Source: Clostridiales bacterium (GTDB lineage: Bacteria; Bacillota; Clostridia; Christensenellales; Aristaeellaceae). Taken from it: a stretch of 11,125 nucleotides of DNA. Location of the stretch: positions 1-11,125 of the forward strand of contig JAAYJP010000052.1 in NCBI GenBank assembly GCA_012522875.1, written 5' to 3'. Position 1 is the stretch's first letter, and each line of letters opens with the position of its first letter. The notes beneath the pieces are model-generated. The model was not told the DNA's origin. It ran no database searches and was given only the letters and a program-made list of their open reading frames with translations. Made by a program: the position numbers and the translations under genes. Positions 1 to 7,605 of the stretch are shown piece by piece.

Positions 1-1101
1 ATCGGCCTTCAGGCCGGGGAGCAATTGCCCATGGGAGCGCTCATCCGCGCCACCATGGTGGCCTCAGGCAACGATGGCGCAATCGCCATCGCGGAACATA
101 TTTCCGGCTCCGAGCCAGCCTTCGTGGCTCTGATGAACGAGGCCGCCTACCGCTATGGCTGCACCCGCACCCATTTTGTCAATGCCCACGGTTTCCACGA
201 TGACTATCATTTGACCACCGCCCGGGACCTGGCCATCATCGCCCGGGAAGCGACAGAAAATGATGAATTCCGCGAAATCGCGCTATTAACCAGCTATACC
301 CTGCCTGAAACAAATGCATCCAAGGCGCGAAGGCTCTCCAGCCAGGCGCGAAACCTCATCAACAACTCCGAGGACAGCCAATACTATTACGAGTACGCTA
401 CCGGAATCAAAACTGGCTTTACCAACCCGGCCGGTTATTGCTTTGTAGGCTCCGCCAGCAAGCAGGGGGTATCCCTGATCACCGTGGTTTTGGGCACCAA
501 CTCCGCCGGGCGCTGGACGGACACCAGGAAGCTGATGGAATATGGCTTTTCCCAGTACATCTCCACCAGTGTGCAGGAAATCTACCAGCAGAACCCGAAA
601 ATCATCTCCATTTCCAGTTACTCCCTGGATGACACGGACATGGGGCGGCTGGAACTTGACATTCGAAAGATGGACCCTGCCGCAGATGATTCGCTGGTGA
701 CACTAAAAAGTAACGCTGATGAGCAAACAAGGCTTTACAATGAGCGAACCCAGATCGACTTCACCCGCACCTTGGACGCCCCCATCGGGGCGGGCGAAGT
801 GGTGGGCATCATGACCTATACGCCACCAGGCGGGCAGGCGGAGCCGGTGGAATACGAGTTGATAGCGGCGCGTACAGTAACACGCCGGACATCCCTTGCC
901 CCAACGGTTGAGGAAATCTACGCCTATTCCGACGCTGATCCCAACCCCTTTCCCCGCTTTTCCCTGGAGTTCCTTTTGATTGTCCTGATCCCTGTCTTTG
1001 CGGTGATTTTGCTCTCCCAGATCATCTACCGTTTGCTCACCCGCAAGCGCAAGCCCAGAGTAAAGCAGAAGCTGACATATAAAAGCCGTTATTATCGCTA
1101 A
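1..1101 (+). CDS. D-alanyl-D-alanine carboxypeptidase (PBP5/DacF-like), N-terminus cut off by window edge
   Basis: Serine-type D,D-carboxypeptidase that removes the terminal D-Ala from peptidoglycan stem peptides outside the membrane. The reading frame is open from base 1, so the gene enters from the left; 366 residues are visible. The second active-site motif SGN (fragment residues 22-24) and the third, KTGFT (137-141), are present. The first motif, SxxK, and the signal peptide are expected upstream and lie outside the window. A C-terminal domain follows, then a hydrophobic helix (about 320-346) and a very basic tail with many Arg/Lys, which fits a membrane anchor with a cytoplasmic end. An in-frame TTG at 25 is not a credible start because the codons before it continue the family sequence (IGLQAGEQ, typical of the stretch before SxN). 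It converges on coaX with about 50 nt between. The family is clear; which paralogue (DacA, DacB or DacF) is not. Confidence 0.93.
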   Translation: MGLQAGEQLPMGALIRATMVASGNDGAIAIAEHISGSEPAFVALMNEAAYRYGCTRTHFVNAHGFHDDYHLTTARDLAIIAREATENDEFREIALLTSYTLPETNASKARRLSSQARNLINNSEDSQYYYEYATGIKTGFTNPAGYCFVGSASKQGVSLITVVLGTNSAGRWTDTRKLMEYGFSQYISTSVQEIYQQNPKIISISSYSLDDTDMGRLELDIRKMDPAADDSLVTLKSNADEQTRLYNERTQIDFTRTLDAPIGAGEVVGIMTYTPPGGQAEPVEYELIAARTVTRRTSLAPTVEEIYAYSDADPNPFPRFSLEFLLIVLIPVFAVILLSQIIYRLLTRKRKPRVKQKLTYKSRYYR

Positions 1102-1152
1102 CAAGAAGCCGCCGGGGTCGCGGCAGCCCGGAATCTGCAGCTGCGCATTTGA

Positions 1153-1953
1153 CTAAACTGCCCGCGTTGTCTCCTGTGCATGGGGATCGCGATTTTTTTC
1201 GTACACCATCCGGATACCTTTCAGGGTCAACAGCCCGTCGATATGGTCAATCACCTCCGAGCGTTGGGCAATCAGGTGCGCAAAACCCCCGGTTGCCACT
1301 ACCTTGGCATACGGCTCCCCCATTTCCTCCCGCATTTGCGCAACTATGTAGTTCACCTGGCCCACATAACCGTACAGGAGGCCCGACTGGAGATTGGTGA
1401 TGGTGGTGCGCGCGATGATTTTGTCCGGAATCACCATCTCAAAGTGCGGCAGTTTTGAGGTTCCCTTCACCACCGCCTCCTGGGAGAGCCTGACACCGGT
1501 GCAGATGCACCCGCCCAGAAAATCCCCCCGCCGGGAGATGGCGCCGAAACTGGTGGCGGAGCCAAAGTCAATGTAGATGCATGGCGATCCGTACAGGGCG
1601 CTGGCGGCCACAGCGTTGCAGATGCGGTCACTACCCAGCTCCCTCGGGTTTTCGTAAAGGATGTTGATGCCGGTCTTGATCCCCGGCACCACAAAAGCCG
1701 GCTCCACGCCAAAGAAATCCCGGCACATATGTTCAATGGTGAAGTTCACCGTGGGCACGACGGATGAGATCATGATCCCTTCCACCACGCTGGTTTGATG
1801 CCCCGTGTGTTGGAACATCCCCTCCATGATGATGCCGTACTCGTCCGAGGTGCTCGACAGGTTGGTGGCGATGCGCCATGACTGCACCAGCTCCGCCCCG
1901 GAGAACAGCGCTGTTTTGATGTTGGTGTTGCCGATGTCCATAACAAGGATCAT
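1153..1953 (-). CDS. coaX: Type III pantothenate kinase
   Basis: Phosphorylates pantothenate with ATP, the first step of coenzyme A synthesis in the cytoplasm. The 266-aa protein has the usual family length (about 250-260). Motifs: N-terminal phosphate loop DIGNTNIK (6-13), the PGIKTG stretch (90-95), GSDR with the catalytic Asp109 (107-110), and the second phosphate loop DFGSATS (129-135). GGCICTG (147-153) stands where the family normally has GGxIxPG, so the Pro is replaced by Thr. The ATG at 1953 was chosen over an upstream in-frame extension because the protein then starts directly on the phosphate loop, an AGAAGGG ribosome site lies about 9 nt upstream, and the ATG overlaps the TGA of the preceding transporter gene (ATGA), which suggests translational coupling. 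Confidence 0.95.
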   Translation of the reverse strand: MILVMDIGNTNIKTALFSGAELVQSWRIATNLSSTSDEYGIIMEGMFQHTGHQTSVVEGIMISSVVPTVNFTIEHMCRDFFGVEPAFVVPGIKTGINILYENPRELGSDRICNAVAASALYGSPCIYIDFGSATSFGAISRRGDFLGGCICTGVRLSQEAVVKGTSKLPHFEMVIPDKIIARTTITNLQSGLLYGYVGQVNYIVAQMREEMGEPYAKVVATGGFAHLIAQRSEVIDHIDGLLTLKGIRMVYEKNRDPHAQETTRAV

Positions 1954-2552
1954 GCGTCGTTTCCCTTCTGAAGGCCAGATTTTTGTATCGCAATATGAAT
2001 AGCCGGGCAAACCAGCGCCGCCACCGCCGCCTCCGAAAGCCCCGCAATGACCGCAGTCCCCATGATTAAACTGACAATTCGGTTGGCGTCCAGCGCCGAT
2101 AAACGATAAAACAGATACATCATCCCCAGGTAAAAAATGGTATTGGTGAGCGACCCCACCGCCGCAGCTATAGGGAGTGCCGTTTTTTTTGCCCGTGACA
2201 ACGAAAGCCACCGATAGGTGAAATGCGTGAAGGTGGGCACCAGGAGCCTTGGCACAAAGCACATCAGGATGGCGAGAACGGGACTTGCTCCCAGCAAGGT
2301 GCCTGCCAGGAGGCTGGGAGGCGTCATGGACAAGCCCAGCACGCTCATAAGGCTGACCAGCCCAAAGAAAAACCCCAGCAAAAGACCTGTACCCAAGCCC
2401 AGTGTCAGGGTGCCAATGATGACCGGAACAGCCAGAATCGTGACATTGATGAACCCCAGCGGGATAAGTCCCAGCGGCGTCAGTCCCAGCAAAAAAACAA
2501 ACGCGACCAGGAGCCCTGTGAGGGCCAAACGCCGGTTCTTATTTGGCTTCAT
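1950..2552 (-). CDS. ECF transporter S component, probably pantothenate-specific (PanT-like)
   Basis: Substrate-binding membrane subunit of an energy-coupling-factor vitamin transporter. The 200-aa protein has about five or six hydrophobic segments after a short basic N-terminus (MKPNKNRR), and the stretch PVIIGTLTLGLGTG near residues 43-56 is typical of S components. No EcfA ATPase or EcfT gene is nearby, so it probably shares a common module encoded elsewhere (a group II ECF arrangement). The substrate is inferred from context: it overlaps pantothenate kinase coaX by 4 nt, and its own promoter makes the pair a separate unit. The ATG is preceded by GGAGG at 8 nt spacing. The ECF S call is fairly sure; pantothenate is a guilt-by-association assignment. 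Confidence 0.82.
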   Translation of the reverse strand: MKPNKNRRLALTGLLVAFVFLLGLTPLGLIPLGFINVTILAVPVIIGTLTLGLGTGLLLGFFFGLVSLMSVLGLSMTPPSLLAGTLLGASPVLAILMCFVPRLLVPTFTHFTYRWLSLSRAKKTALPIAAAVGSLTNTIFYLGMMYLFYRLSALDANRIVSLIMGTAVIAGLSEAAVAALVCPAIHIAIQKSGLQKGNDA

Positions 2553-2563
2553 AAAGTTTTCCT
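2553..2563 (-). promoter_or_regulatory. Ribosome binding site of the ECF S-component gene
   Basis: On the minus strand the ATG at 2552 is preceded by CGGAGG followed by 8 nt, a near-optimal Shine-Dalgarno sequence. It supports this ATG as the start. Confidence 0.7.
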
Positions 2564-2669
2564 CCGTTCAAGTTCGCTAAGGATACCTGACGATTGCAAG
2601 TGGTTTCAGTTGCTGTCCGGTTCAGTGACGATACCGGCATTGTCTCATTGGTTCTTCCGAAGGTTGGGA

Positions 2670-2698
2670 ATAGTATACCCCGCAGGTTCCGCCGTCAA
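2670..2698 (-). promoter_or_regulatory. SigA-type promoter for the ECF S component and coaX
   Basis: On the minus strand TTGACG (2698-2693) lies 17 nt upstream of TACTAT (2675-2670); the overlapping TATACT (2677-2672, 15-nt spacing) is an alternative -10. It lies just behind the stop of rsmI, giving a leader of about 110 nt. I recognise no known riboswitch in this leader. An imperfect inverted repeat AAGCA/TGCTT (2697-2712) overlaps the -35. Confidence 0.65.
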
Positions 2699-2726
2699 GC
2701 ACAGCCATGCTTATTCAAAGGTACGC

Positions 2727-3584
2727 TCAGAGCATTTCCGCCAGGCGTTTTAGATGAAGGGAGGCGGCATAAACCGCGTTCTTCTTCCGCCCCTGGCTTA
2801 TCATCGCGTCCATGGCCTCACGCAGGGTCATCCCCGCAACCATCAGATTCACCAGCTCCGCCTCCAGCCCAATGGCCGCTTTATCCACAGGCTCAGTTTC
2901 CTGCCTGAACGGAATTTTCAACACCAGGCAGAACTCACCCCGGCAGATGCTTTCATCATTTCCAAAACGCGCTGCCACCTCGCGCGCCGTGCCGTGAAGT
3001 GTCTGCTCATGTATTTTACTCAGCTCCCGGCTGACAGAAAGCAGCGCTTGGGGATGTTCCTTGGCAATCGCATTGAGCAACTCCATAATCCTATGCGGCG
3101 ATTCATAAAACACAGCCAGTTGCGATTGGCCGGCCAGGTTTTTTATCTTTTCCATCAGGTCGCTCTTTTTGCGGGGCGGAAAGCCAAAAAAGGTGAATTC
3201 CTTGTCTTCAAAGCCGCTCACAGACAAGGCCGCCGCGAACGCGCTCGGTCCCGGGACGGCAAACACCGGAAAACCGGCCTCTGAAACTGCCCGAACTACT
3301 CTGGCACCGGGATCGGAGATTGCCGGAGTCCCAGCATCGGTGACCAGGGCTATGGTCATTTCCTCCTCTGCCATGCGCTCAACGATTTTCCGGGCTTTGA
3401 CCGCTTCGTTATGCTCATGGCAGCTCTCCAGCGGGGTTTTAATACCTGATGCGCTCAGGAGCTTGCGGGTGACCCGCGTGTCCTCCGCCAAAATGAGGGT
3501 GGCGTCCCTGAGCGTTTGAAGCGCCCGGGGGCTAAAATCGCCCAGGTTTCCAAGCGGCGTTGCCACTACGTACAAAGAGCTCAT
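2727..3584 (-). CDS. rsmI: 16S rRNA (cytidine-1402 2'-O)-methyltransferase RsmI
   Basis: SAM-dependent methyltransferase of the tetrapyrrole-methylase fold that methylates the ribose of C1402 in the decoding centre of 16S rRNA. The 285-aa protein shows TPLGNLGD (9-16), LAEDTRVT (32-39), TDAGTPAISDPG (82-93) and PGPSA (111-115), all signature stretches of the family. The C-terminal helical part carries the usual GMTLREA and KKNAVY stretches. The ATG at 3584 shares one base with the TGA of rsmH (TGATG); a GTG one codon earlier (3587) is also possible and would add one residue. It is the last gene of the yceD-rpmF-valS-rsmH-rsmI series. No clear intrinsic terminator follows it, so some readthrough into the pantothenate unit is possible. 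Confidence 0.96.
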   Translation of the reverse strand: MSSLYVVATPLGNLGDFSPRALQTLRDATLILAEDTRVTRKLLSASGIKTPLESCHEHNEAVKARKIVERMAEEEMTIALVTDAGTPAISDPGARVVRAVSEAGFPVFAVPGPSAFAAALSVSGFEDKEFTFFGFPPRKKSDLMEKIKNLAGQSQLAVFYESPHRIMELLNAIAKEHPQALLSVSRELSKIHEQTLHGTAREVAARFGNDESICRGEFCLVLKIPFRQETEPVDKAAIGLEAELVNLMVAGMTLREAMDAMISQGRKKNAVYAASLHLKRLAEML

Positions 3585-4522
3585 CACAGTTTCTCCGCCA
3601 CCCGCAGCCTGGCGCTTCGCGCCCTGGGGTTTTCCTCAGCCTCGCACGCCGAGGCTGTCTTTGGATACCCTTTGGGCAGACGGACCTGCGGCTGTTTCCC
3701 GCACACGCAGACCGGCAGTTTTGGCGGGCAGACGCAACCGCGCTCCAGGCGCCTGAAGGTTTGCTTCACCACCCGGTCCTCAATGGAATGAAAGCTGATG
3801 ACTGCAAACCTTCCGCCTGGCTTCATCAAGCTGACCCAGTCCTCCAGCGCCTGGGACAAGGGGGCAATCTCATCATTCACCGCGATGCGCACCGCCTGGA
3901 ATGTGCGCCTGGCCGGATGGCCCTCATCCCTTTGCCGCACCGCCCTGGGGATGGCCCGGTCCACAGCCCGCACCAGGTCACCGGTGGTTTCAAAGGGGTG
4001 CTGAAGCCTTGTTTCCGCAATGATTTTGGCAATCCTGGCAGCCCATCGCTCATCGGCATATTGGTAAAGGGCATCTCTGATGGCGCTCTCTTCCTCCCTG
4101 TTGAGCCAGTCTGCCGCCGTCATGCCCTGGGAAGCGTCCATGCGCATATCAAGCGGACCCTCCCCATGGTAGGAAAAGCCCCGATCAGGATTGTCCAGCT
4201 GCCAGGAGGATACGCCCAGGTCCAGCAAAGCCCCGTCAAGCGTCACGTCATGCAGCAATGCCAGTGCATCATGAAAATTTCCCTGGATAAGTGTGAGACG
4301 TGAGTCCTCGCCCAGTCGTGCGAGGGTTGCCTTGAGCGCATCCGCGTCCCGGTCGATGCCGTACAGCCTGCCCTGACCGGCAAGCCTCTCAAGAATCCCC
4401 GCACTGTGGCCGCCCCCGCCGATGGTGCCATCCGCGAAAGTACCTTCGGGGTTGATGCCCATCGCTTCCAGCGTTTCCTCATACAGGACGGGCAAATGAT
4501 GATAATCCGGGACTTGGTTCAC
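3584..4522 (-). CDS. rsmH: 16S rRNA (cytosine-1402 N4)-methyltransferase RsmH (MraW)
   Basis: SAM-dependent enzyme that methylates N4 of C1402 in 16S rRNA; with RsmI it makes m4Cm1402, which tunes start-codon choice and decoding fidelity. At 312 aa it has normal length. Motifs: HHLPVLYEE near the N-terminus, the SAM loop FADGTIGGGGHS (29-40), DLGVSSWQLD (101-110), NPDRGFSY (111-118), RRTFQAVRIAVNDE, and the C-terminal VISFHSIEDRVVK. The start is GTG at 4522, overlapping the valS stop in GTGA. In most bacteria this gene opens the division and cell-wall (dcw) cluster with mraZ and ftsL; here none of those is present and its partners are valS and rsmI. Confidence 0.97.
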   Translation of the reverse strand: MNQVPDYHHLPVLYEETLEAMGINPEGTFADGTIGGGGHSAGILERLAGQGRLYGIDRDADALKATLARLGEDSRLTLIQGNFHDALALLHDVTLDGALLDLGVSSWQLDNPDRGFSYHGEGPLDMRMDASQGMTAADWLNREEESAIRDALYQYADERWAARIAKIIAETRLQHPFETTGDLVRAVDRAIPRAVRQRDEGHPARRTFQAVRIAVNDEIAPLSQALEDWVSLMKPGGRFAVISFHSIEDRVVKQTFRRLERGCVCPPKLPVCVCGKQPQVRLPKGYPKTASACEAEENPRARSARLRVAEKL

Positions 4523-7167
4523 GCCTTCAGCTCCTCTATGCGCCGGGCGATGGATTTAAGCATTTCCGTGTTGATGACGATTTTGTCCCGCTCCTGCTGC
4601 ACCAGATGCTCCGGAGCCTTGGCTGCAAAACCAGGATTCTTCAGCTTCCCTTCGCCCCTGTTGATCTCCGCCTGAAGGGTGGCGGCCTCCTTCTCAAGCC
4701 TTGCCACTTCCTTGCCAATATCCACCAGCTCGCCCAGCGGGATCAGAATCTCCCCCACCGGGCAGACAGCGGATACGGTCTTCTCGTCCAGCTGTTTGTC
4801 CTGGGGGATGAGCACTACTTCTTTGGCCCCTGCCAGGCGCTGGAGGTAATGGGCAGCGGCCGCGACAGGCGCAGCCCAGCCCTCAGCCGCCTTGATATAC
4901 AGGTTAGCCCGCTGCCCTGGCTGCACCTTCATCTCCTGCCTTAATGCCCGGATGGCGCGGATCATGTCCATCACACCGTTCATCTGTGCCTCTGCCTCAG
5001 TAAATCCGAACTCGTCGCTCACCTCCGGCCAGGGAGCCAGCATACAGGATTCCCCCTGGAAGCCCGGCAGAAAGGCATAGACAGTTTCCGTCAAATAGGG
5101 CATAAAGGGATGAAGCAATCTCAGAAGCGTTGAAAGCACATGGCTCAACACCCCCCGAACCTGGGCCTGCCGCCGGGCCTCACCGCCAAACAGGTCGCCT
5201 TTTGACAGCTCGATATACCAGTCACAAAACTCATCCCAGGCAAAGTCATACAGGCTTTGTGCAGCCAGCATCAGGTCGCCGCCCTCAATTTGTTGGGATA
5301 CCTTGCTGATGGCTTTGTTTGTCCGGGAGAGAATCCACTTGTCCGCAGCGCTCAAGCCCTCAAGGTTTAGGGGTTCCGGCCCCTCAAGGTTCATCAGCAC
5401 AAAACGGGCGGCGTTCCAGACTTTGTTGGCGAAGTTGCGGGCAGCCTCAGTTTTTTCACGGCTGAAGCGGGAATCTGCCCCCGGGCTTACGCCAAACACC
5501 AGAGAAAAGCGCAGGGCATCAGCGCCATAGTCATCCACCAATTCCAGCGGATCAATACCGTTGCCCAAGGATTTTGACATCTTCCGCCCCTGCCCGTCCC
5601 GAAGGAGGCCATGGATAAGTACCTGGGAAAAAGGCGTCTCACCCATAAATTCAATACCGGAAAAAATCATCCGCGCCACCCAGAAAAAGATGATGTCATA
5701 CCCTGTCACCAGCGCGCTGGTGGGGTAGAAATAGTCCAAATCCGGGGTTTTTTCAGGCCAACCCAATGTGGAGAAGGGCCAAAGGGCGGAGGAAAACCAG
5801 GTGTCCAGCACATCCTCGTCCTGCAGAAGCCTGCTTGACCCGCAGTCCGGGCAGGTGTCCGGCGTGTCACTGGCCACGATTATTTTTCCGCAGCTTTGGC
5901 AGTACCACACCGGAATCCGATGGCCCCACCACAGTTGGCGGCTGATGCACCAGTCCTTGATATTCTCCATCCAGTTGAAATAGGTCTTGGCAAAACGCTC
6001 CGGGATAAACCGGGTATCCCCGTCCCGCACCGCATTGATGGCCGGTTCTGCCAGAGGTTGCATGCGTACAAACCACTGTTTGGAAATGAGCGGCTCTACA
6101 CCCGTACCGCATCGGCAACAGGCGCCAACGTTATGGGTATAGTCCTGTACCTTGACCAGCAGCCCCTGGTCCGCCAGATTTTTCAGAACCTTCTCCCTGG
6201 CGTCCAGGCCAGTGAGTCCGGCGTAATCTGCACCGGCAGCCATATTCATGGTGCCATCATCATTCATCACCCGGAGAATCTCCAAACCCTGCCGCTGCGC
6301 CACATCAAAGTCATTGGGGTCATGGGCCGGCGTCATCTTGACCGCACCGGTACCAAATGCCATCTCCACATAGCTGTCTGACACCACGGGAATCAGCCTG
6401 CCCGTCAGCGGGAGACGCAGGAGTCTGCCCACCAGGTGGGTGTAACGGCTGTCTTCCGGGTTCACGGCCACACCGGTATCTCCCAGCATCGTTTCAGGAC
6501 GGGTGGTAGCCACCACCAACCCCTCGCCGCCGTCTTCGGCCGGGTAGCGGATAAAGTACAGGTGGGCCAGCTTTTCATCGTACTCCACCTCAATATCAGA
6601 CAGGGCTGTACGGCAGACCGGGCACCAGTTGATGATGCGCTCGCCCTGATAAATGAGCGCTTTCTCATACAGCCTGACAAACACTTCCCGGACCGCACGG
6701 GAGCAACCCTCATCCAGGGTAAAGCGTTCCCGGCTCCAGTCACAGCTGGCGCCCATGCGGCGCAATTGCCGGGTGATATGCCCGCCGTATTTCTCCTTCC
6801 ACCGCCAGGCGCGCTCCAAGAAGCGCTCACGCCCCAGTTCTTTTTTACTGGTGCCTTCCTTTCCCAGCTGCTCCACAATCCTGGCCTCCGTGGCTATGGA
6901 AGCGTGGTCGGTGCCTGGCAGCCACAGGGTGGCGTCTCCAAGCATCCGGTGATAGCGGATCAAAATGTCCTGCATGGTGGTGTCCCAGGCGTGGCCCATA
7001 TGAAGCTGCCCCGTGATGTTCGGCGGAGGCATCACAATGCAGTAGGGTTTTTTATCAGGGTCCCGCCTGGCTATGAAAGCGCCGGAAGCCTCCCAGGCGG
7101 CGTAAGTCTTCTGCTCAATCTCCTGGGGGTTATAGGTTTTATCCATCATAAATGCCTGTTGCGACAT
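4519..7167 (-). CDS. valS: Valyl-tRNA synthetase (class I)
   Basis: Charges tRNA-Val in the cytoplasm and edits mischarged threonine. The 882-aa protein is full length. It shows the HIGH-type motif HMGH (56-59), the editing (CP1) domain with TTRPETMLGDTGVAV (221-235), two Cys pairs of a zinc site CQSC (423-426) and CPDC (439-442), KMSKS (529-533), an anticodon-binding domain, and a C-terminal coiled coil starting near VDIGKEVARLEKE that contacts tRNA. The ATG at 7167 has AGGAGG 5 nt upstream; in-frame Met7 and Met8 are weaker alternatives. Expression is probably controlled by the T-box leader directly upstream, with transcription continuing into rsmH and rsmI. Confidence 0.98.
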   Translation of the reverse strand: MSQQAFMMDKTYNPQEIEQKTYAAWEASGAFIARRDPDKKPYCIVMPPPNITGQLHMGHAWDTTMQDILIRYHRMLGDATLWLPGTDHASIATEARIVEQLGKEGTSKKELGRERFLERAWRWKEKYGGHITRQLRRMGASCDWSRERFTLDEGCSRAVREVFVRLYEKALIYQGERIINWCPVCRTALSDIEVEYDEKLAHLYFIRYPAEDGGEGLVVATTRPETMLGDTGVAVNPEDSRYTHLVGRLLRLPLTGRLIPVVSDSYVEMAFGTGAVKMTPAHDPNDFDVAQRQGLEILRVMNDDGTMNMAAGADYAGLTGLDAREKVLKNLADQGLLVKVQDYTHNVGACCRCGTGVEPLISKQWFVRMQPLAEPAINAVRDGDTRFIPERFAKTYFNWMENIKDWCISRQLWWGHRIPVWYCQSCGKIIVASDTPDTCPDCGSSRLLQDEDVLDTWFSSALWPFSTLGWPEKTPDLDYFYPTSALVTGYDIIFFWVARMIFSGIEFMGETPFSQVLIHGLLRDGQGRKMSKSLGNGIDPLELVDDYGADALRFSLVFGVSPGADSRFSREKTEAARNFANKVWNAARFVLMNLEGPEPLNLEGLSAADKWILSRTNKAISKVSQQIEGGDLMLAAQSLYDFAWDEFCDWYIELSKGDLFGGEARRQAQVRGVLSHVLSTLLRLLHPFMPYLTETVYAFLPGFQGESCMLAPWPEVSDEFGFTEAEAQMNGVMDMIRAIRALRQEMKVQPGQRANLYIKAAEGWAAPVAAAAHYLQRLAGAKEVVLIPQDKQLDEKTVSAVCPVGEILIPLGELVDIGKEVARLEKEAATLQAEINRGEGKLKNPGFAAKAPEHLVQQERDKIVINTEMLKSIARRIEELKA

Positions 7168-7182
7168 ACTCTCCTCCTAAAT

Positions 7183-7219
7183 AAACAAAGGGCGCCGCGT
7201 CCTGAAGGACGGGCAACCC
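7183..7219 (-). terminator. Intrinsic terminator of the valS T-box leader
   Basis: On the minus strand GGGTTGCC and the following CGTCC pair with GGACG and GGCGCCC around a TTCA loop (7219-7190), with small bulges. The run TTTGTTT follows directly. The 5' arm overlaps the end of the T-box sequence, so the antiterminator and terminator exclude one another, as in this riboswitch class. Confidence 0.83.
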
Positions 7220-7396
7220 GTGGTACCACCTTGCTTCGCGGCGTTACCGCCGCCTCTTACGCTGTATGGGGCGAACCCCGGCGGATTCCCGCCCTCCCTC
7301 GGAAGCGACCTTCCACAGCTTTCACCCGGCGCGTTCCCAGCCATGCCGCGCCTCTCTTGTGGGCTTATGCCGCGTACTCCTCTCCCTCAACGGGGT
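7183..7396 (-). ncRNA. T-box riboswitch leader, valine type
   Basis: Cis-acting RNA that binds uncharged tRNA and lets transcription into valS continue when charged tRNA-Val is scarce. On the minus strand the hallmark T-box AAGGTGGTACCACGG is at 7232-7218; its UGGU can pair with the tRNA acceptor end, where U would match discriminator A73 of tRNA-Val. Stem I features are the AGTA (loop E) element, an AGAGAGG stretch and a conserved-looking CTTCCGAG after the specifier. The likely specifier codon is GTC (7309-7307), followed by a purine as is usual. Further hairpins are GGCGG-GAAT-CCGCC, GGGG-TTCG-CCCC and GCGGCG-GTAA-CGCCGC. The element begins within about 15-20 nt of the rpmF stop and no convincing promoter was found for it. 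Confidence 0.9.
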
Positions 7397-7408
7397 TTTA
7401 CTGCTGGT

Positions 7409-7603
7409 TTAGGCCTTTTTCTTATCGTCCTTCATGACGATGACCTGGCGGCCATTGTAGGTGCCGCAGTTTTTGCACACCCGGTGGGCCAGCTTCATCT
7501 CGTGGCACTGGGGGCAGGATACCAGCGTAGGAGCGGACAACTTATAATGTGTCCGGCGTTTGCGCCCCCGCGCTTTGGAAACTTTGCCTTTTGGCAGGGC
7601 CAT
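7409..7603 (-). CDS. rpmF: 50S ribosomal protein L32
   Basis: Small zinc-ribbon protein of the large ribosomal subunit. The 64-aa sequence begins ALPKGKVSKARGRKRRTHYK, typical of L32, and keeps all four zinc-ligand cysteines (C30, C33, C43, C46), so it is the zinc-dependent C+ form. The ATG is 2 nt after the yceD stop and its AGGAGGTG ribosome site lies in the end of yceD, so the two are coupled, as in many bacteria. The stop at 7409 is followed almost at once by the valS T-box leader with no separate terminator. Confidence 0.97.
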   Translation of the reverse strand: MALPKGKVSKARGRKRRTHYKLSAPTLVSCPQCHEMKLAHRVCKNCGTYNGRQVIVMKDDKKKA

Positions 7604-7605
7604 GG

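Noticed and set aside
703..1104. 133-aa open frame on the minus strand inside the carboxypeptidase gene
   Set aside because: It is antisense to a gene with clear family motifs, has no recognisable domain, and its sequence reads like a reverse-frame product.
1102..1152. Bidirectional terminator between the convergent carboxypeptidase and coaX genes
   Set aside because: Only a 5-bp GCCGC/GCGGC hairpin is visible and no T-run follows on either strand.
1954..2262. N-terminal extension of CoaX
   Set aside because: It is read out of frame through the transporter gene; the ATG at 1953 puts the phosphate loop at the N-terminus as in all family members.
2553..2663. Possible riboswitch in the leader of the transporter gene
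   Set aside because: No consensus of a known class (TPP, FMN, cobalamin, preQ1) was seen and only short weak stems (CCGGT/ACCGG) are present.
2697..2712. Terminator after rsmI
   Set aside because: The 5-bp AAGCA/TGCTT repeat is weak, lacks a T-run and overlaps the next promoter.
7366..7374. GTA in the AGTA element of the T-box stem I as the specifier codon
   Set aside because: AGTA on the 5' side is the conserved loop E element; the specifier lies on the 3' side of the loop, where GTC is found.
6436..7437. 333-aa plus-strand open frame across the start of valS, the T-box and the end of rpmF
   Set aside because: It runs antisense to two certain genes and through a structured RNA leader; long shadow frames are expected in GC-rich DNA.
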